Source of the DNA: Robertmurraya korlensis NBRC 107688
GTDB taxonomy: Bacteria; Bacillota; Bacilli; Bacillales; Cytobacillaceae
Assembly (NCBI RefSeq): GCF_001591645.1
Contig: NZ_BCVH01000003.1
Coordinates: forward strand, 1 to 64,000
Direction of reading: 5' to 3'
DNA: 64,000 bases
The notes beneath the pieces were generated by a model that saw nothing but the letters and a program-made list of their open reading frames with translations, did no database searches and was not told the DNA's origin. Positions 61,610 through 64,000 of the stretch are shown piece by piece. The number at the start of each line of letters is the position of its first letter. Within the stretch, counting starts at the first letter, position 1. The position numbers and the translations under genes were made by a program.

Positions 61610-63256
61610 CTATCTAAGAATTTTTTCCCAAGTGATATTGAAAGCTACTCTCCAAATAATCCCCAAGCTAATGGCGACAATCCCTAAATATAGGTAGATT
61701 CCAAATGAGTATAAAGTGCTCACGTAATGCAGACTAGCAAATAAGGCAACGAACAGCATTAAACCAAATACAATCGCACTATTGCTGTTCTGAAGCTGAT
61801 CAAAGGACTCTGAAAAGGGAATCGATTTTTTTAGAATCATAAAACAAATGACCGCATATAGACAGGCATTGATGAATACGACAACCAAATCAGGTAGGAT
61901 TTTTATACCGAATAGTGCAAGGAAGAGAATACTTAGAATCAAGTAAACTGGCAGATATAATTTAAAAATAAATGCCTTTATTGTACCGCTAAACACCGAT
62001 TTTAATTGGTTTAGCGGGGAAACTCTGAATATCCAACCACCCTTATATTTTCCTGAATACTTTAAAAGAATCATGATCGTCGGAATGATGATTAAGCTAA
62101 AATAAATCGTTAAATAGGATTTACTAGTGGATAGATGAGCAAGGTCAGTATCAAAACTATTCATAATAAAAAGAAAAGGAACCACGATAGAAAAACCCAA
62201 AGATGGATAGACCTTTATTTTAAAGTCCCGCTCATTTCTCATCATGGAACTGGCAAATTGAAAAAATGCTCTTTCCTCTTGTGAGCGGCAAATCATTCGA
62301 AGGAGTGTTTGGCTAACTTTACTACGTTTCGGCACTTTTGGTTTCCCGTGATAGGTTAGCTTTTGCAGGTGTTTCTCGAAATTGGAATTAAATTTCAAAT
62401 AAATCCAGATCGATACGATAGGTAAAACGATGCTTAACGCTGAAAATACGATAAAAAATGGCTGAAAGGTACCGTTCATTATCATTTCCATATTTGCTCC
62501 GTACCACATCGGAAAGATGAATACCTGCCACCACTGGGGTTCAAGTGAAATCGTTACGTCAATGATGGCAAAAGAGCGAATAAGTAATTGATATCCAACC
62601 ATGATCATAAGTGATAGTCCAATTTGTACATAGTTGATCATATCTTTTAATTTTTCTCCATCAAAGAAACGTAAAATAGATAAATAGATTAGCGCGGTTA
62701 ATCCAACAACCAATAGGTTAATCAGGATAATGTTTACGACTGAAACAAGTAGAAACAATGGGCCATTTTTGAATATTCCAACAATCAAAGGAATACCGAC
62801 AAATGCTATGGTAAGGAAAGATAGATAAATAATCACATGCATCATTTTCGCCGTGCTAATTGTTTTTCGATCGACGGGCTTAGGAAACAGGATATTTCGG
62901 TCACGAATATCAAGTAAAACAGAAGAAAAATCAGAAATCATGGAAGTCATGACAAAAAAGGTGAATATCCCATAAAAGAGACTCATTTGAAAAAGAAAAT
63001 TTTCCCCCATCAGTAAAAAGGGTATCATAAATAAGCCAAATAATACGTAAATCCACAAAGACTTTATGTACTGATTGTTCTTTTCTTTATCTTCTTTTTT
63101 GGCATTCTGAGAAAAAATGGTCGGTACACGCCGTCCGTCCATCGTTAACTTTACTTGTAAGATTCTCCTCATGACCTGGTAATCTACCCCCAGGCTGATA
63201 AATACCCGCTCAAAACGATCCAATAGTTTAAGCGTGCGATAGTCCTGCATACTCAC
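61610..63256 (-). CDS. ABC exporter permease (YthQ-like)
   Basis: 548 residues with about twelve helices in two halves separated by a charged cytosolic region (KLTYHGKPKVPKRSKVSQTL). N-terminal cytosolic segment of about 65 residues. Overlaps the ATPase gene by 4 nt. Size and gene order match the uncharacterised Bacillus YthP/YthQ exporters. Confidence 0.8.
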   Translation of the reverse strand: MSMQDYRTLKLLDRFERVFISLGVDYQVMRRILQVKLTMDGRRVPTIFSQNAKKEDKEKNNQYIKSLWIYVLFGLFMIPFLLMGENFLFQMSLFYGIFTFFVMTSMISDFSSVLLDIRDRNILFPKPVDRKTISTAKMMHVIIYLSFLTIAFVGIPLIVGIFKNGPLFLLVSVVNIILINLLVVGLTALIYLSILRFFDGEKLKDMINYVQIGLSLMIMVGYQLLIRSFAIIDVTISLEPQWWQVFIFPMWYGANMEMIMNGTFQPFFIVFSALSIVLPIVSIWIYLKFNSNFEKHLQKLTYHGKPKVPKRSKVSQTLLRMICRSQEERAFFQFASSMMRNERDFKIKVYPSLGFSIVVPFLFIMNSFDTDLAHLSTSKSYLTIYFSLIIIPTIMILLKYSGKYKGGWIFRVSPLNQLKSVFSGTIKAFIFKLYLPVYLILSILFLALFGIKILPDLVVVFINACLYAVICFMILKKSIPFSESFDQLQNSNSAIVFGLMLFVALFASLHYVSTLYSFGIYLYLGIVAISLGIIWRVAFNITWEKILR

Positions 63257-64000
63257 ATCTCCCTTACAACCGATACAAATCTGGCACCAAGTTCTTTATG
63301 TTCATTAAATCCTGTTAGTTGGTTAAAAATCTGTTCAAGTGACCCTTCCGAATTTTGCTGTTTTAGCTCTTCAAAGGTACCATCAGCAGCAATTTTTCCA
63401 TCATGCAGCAGAATAATGCGGCTACTTATTTTTTCAACCACATCCATAATATGAGAAGAGTAAAAAATCGTTTTTCCTTGCTCGGCAAACTGCGTCATAA
63501 TCTCTTTAAAAATCATGACACTATTTGCATCCAAACCATTGATGGGTTCATCAAAAAACAATACATCCGGATTATGTAATAAGCTCGAGATAATTAATAG
63601 CTTTTGACGCATTCCTTTCGAGTAAGAAGCAATTCGCGAATAATATACTTCCCCGATGCCGAATATCTCCATTAGACTTTTTGCCTTGTCGCTGGCAAGA
63701 CCGGAAGTAAGGCCATACAATTCGCCAATAAAAGTTAAATATTCATGGCCAGTTAAATTATCGTAAACTTCGGCGATTTCTGGCACATAACCGATTTTTC
63801 GTTTATACTCCATACTTCCATCGGAAATATCCTGGCCGAAAATTTTGACCTCACCTGAATAGTCGTCTTCAATGCCAAGCATAATCTTTACAGTCGTGCT
63901 TTTTCCAGCCCCGTTTGGACCAATATACCCAATGATTTCTCCACTTTTCACTTGAAAAGATACACCATTCAGCACAGACTTTGGACCATAATTCTTTTTT
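63253..64000 (-). CDS. ABC transporter ATP-binding protein (partial, YthP-like)
   Basis: The 5' end lies beyond the window; the frame is open to base 64000 (KNYGPKSVLNGVSF precedes the first internal Met). Walker A GPNGAGKST, Q-loop region YVPEIAEVYDNLTG, signature YSKGMRQ, Walker B VLFFDEP and the H-switch YSSHIM are intact. Energises the permease encoded next. Confidence 0.92.
   Translation of the reverse strand, partial: KKNYGPKSVLNGVSFQVKSGEIIGYIGPNGAGKSTTVKIMLGIEDDYSGEVKIFGQDISDGSMEYKRKIGYVPEIAEVYDNLTGHEYLTFIGELYGLTSGLASDKAKSLMEIFGIGEVYYSRIASYSKGMRQKLLIISSLLHNPDVLFFDEPINGLDANSVMIFKEIMTQFAEQGKTIFYSSHIMDVVEKISSRIILLHDGKIAADGTFEELKQQNSEGSLEQIFNQLTGFNEHKELGARFVSVVREM

Overview
The window reads as chromosomal DNA from a low-GC, endospore-forming member of the Bacillaceae. 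This rests on AT-rich composition, strong AGGAGG-type ribosome binding sites, frequent TTG/GTG starts, a CwlJ spore-cortex hydrolase, and many gene sets familiar from Bacillus (PaiA/PaiB, AdhR/AdhA, YesLMN-like, YczE, YjcF, YthPQ-like, a YisP-like protein). The species cannot be named from the sequence. No rRNA, tRNA, CRISPR array or complete mobile element was seen. Mobile DNA appears only as relics: two degenerate group II intron 3' ends and one possible transposase tail.

Layout. 0-12 kb: intron relic, PadR/DUF2812 pair, small orphan proteins, an amidinohydrolase, CwlJ, a YisP-like protein, an AraC-GyrI regulator, a hydrolase with a premature stop, a VOC protein, a pentapeptide protein, then an ECF sigma factor overlapping a membrane protein that carries a SpoIIP amidase domain. 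12-15.4 kb: a second ECF sigma/membrane-partner pair and a divergent Rrf2/NmrA pair with clear operators. 15.5-28.1 kb: a glycan-utilisation locus (YesL-like, sugar-binding lipoprotein, YesM/YesN two-component system, two ABC permeases, heparinase II/III-type lyase, GH88 hydrolase, DUF2264 protein). It imports uronic-acid-containing oligosaccharides and dismantles them in the cytoplasm. No ABC ATPase is encoded, so a shared MsmX-type ATPase is presumably used.

28-40 kb is a cell-envelope island. It holds an LtaS-type synthase, a frameshifted RodA/FtsW (SEDS) gene, an XRE-DUF1232 regulator, an LCP ligase, TatA, DedA, a two-TM protein, VanZ and a 33-residue membrane peptide. A third ECF sigma factor follows with a PadR-like partner and a HAAS-SEDS fusion. 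The same palindromic operator (CGTTGACA-N3-TGTCAACG) covers the -35 region in front of both the first SEDS gene and the XRE gene, which suggests a small regulon. The three ECF loci each have an AAC-N17-CG promoter just upstream, as expected for autoregulation.

40-46 kb: small lipoproteins, then a large secreted GH59 enzyme behind a consensus cre site and a cytoplasmic GH43 protein. 46-64 kb: stress, detoxification and resistance genes as regulator/target pairs (MarR with PaiA/PaiB and YjcF/YczE, TetR with a membrane protein, MerR with alcohol dehydrogenase, LysR with SDR and MFS, an aminoglycoside nucleotidyltransferase homologue, PadR with DUF1048). The window closes inside an ABC exporter operon.

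Several genes are interrupted: an in-frame stop in the 7.1 kb hydrolase, single-base frameshifts in two SEDS genes and one sigma gene, a stop before the GH43 frame, and several short coding relics. Whether these are real mutations or assembly errors cannot be decided here; each is reported separately.
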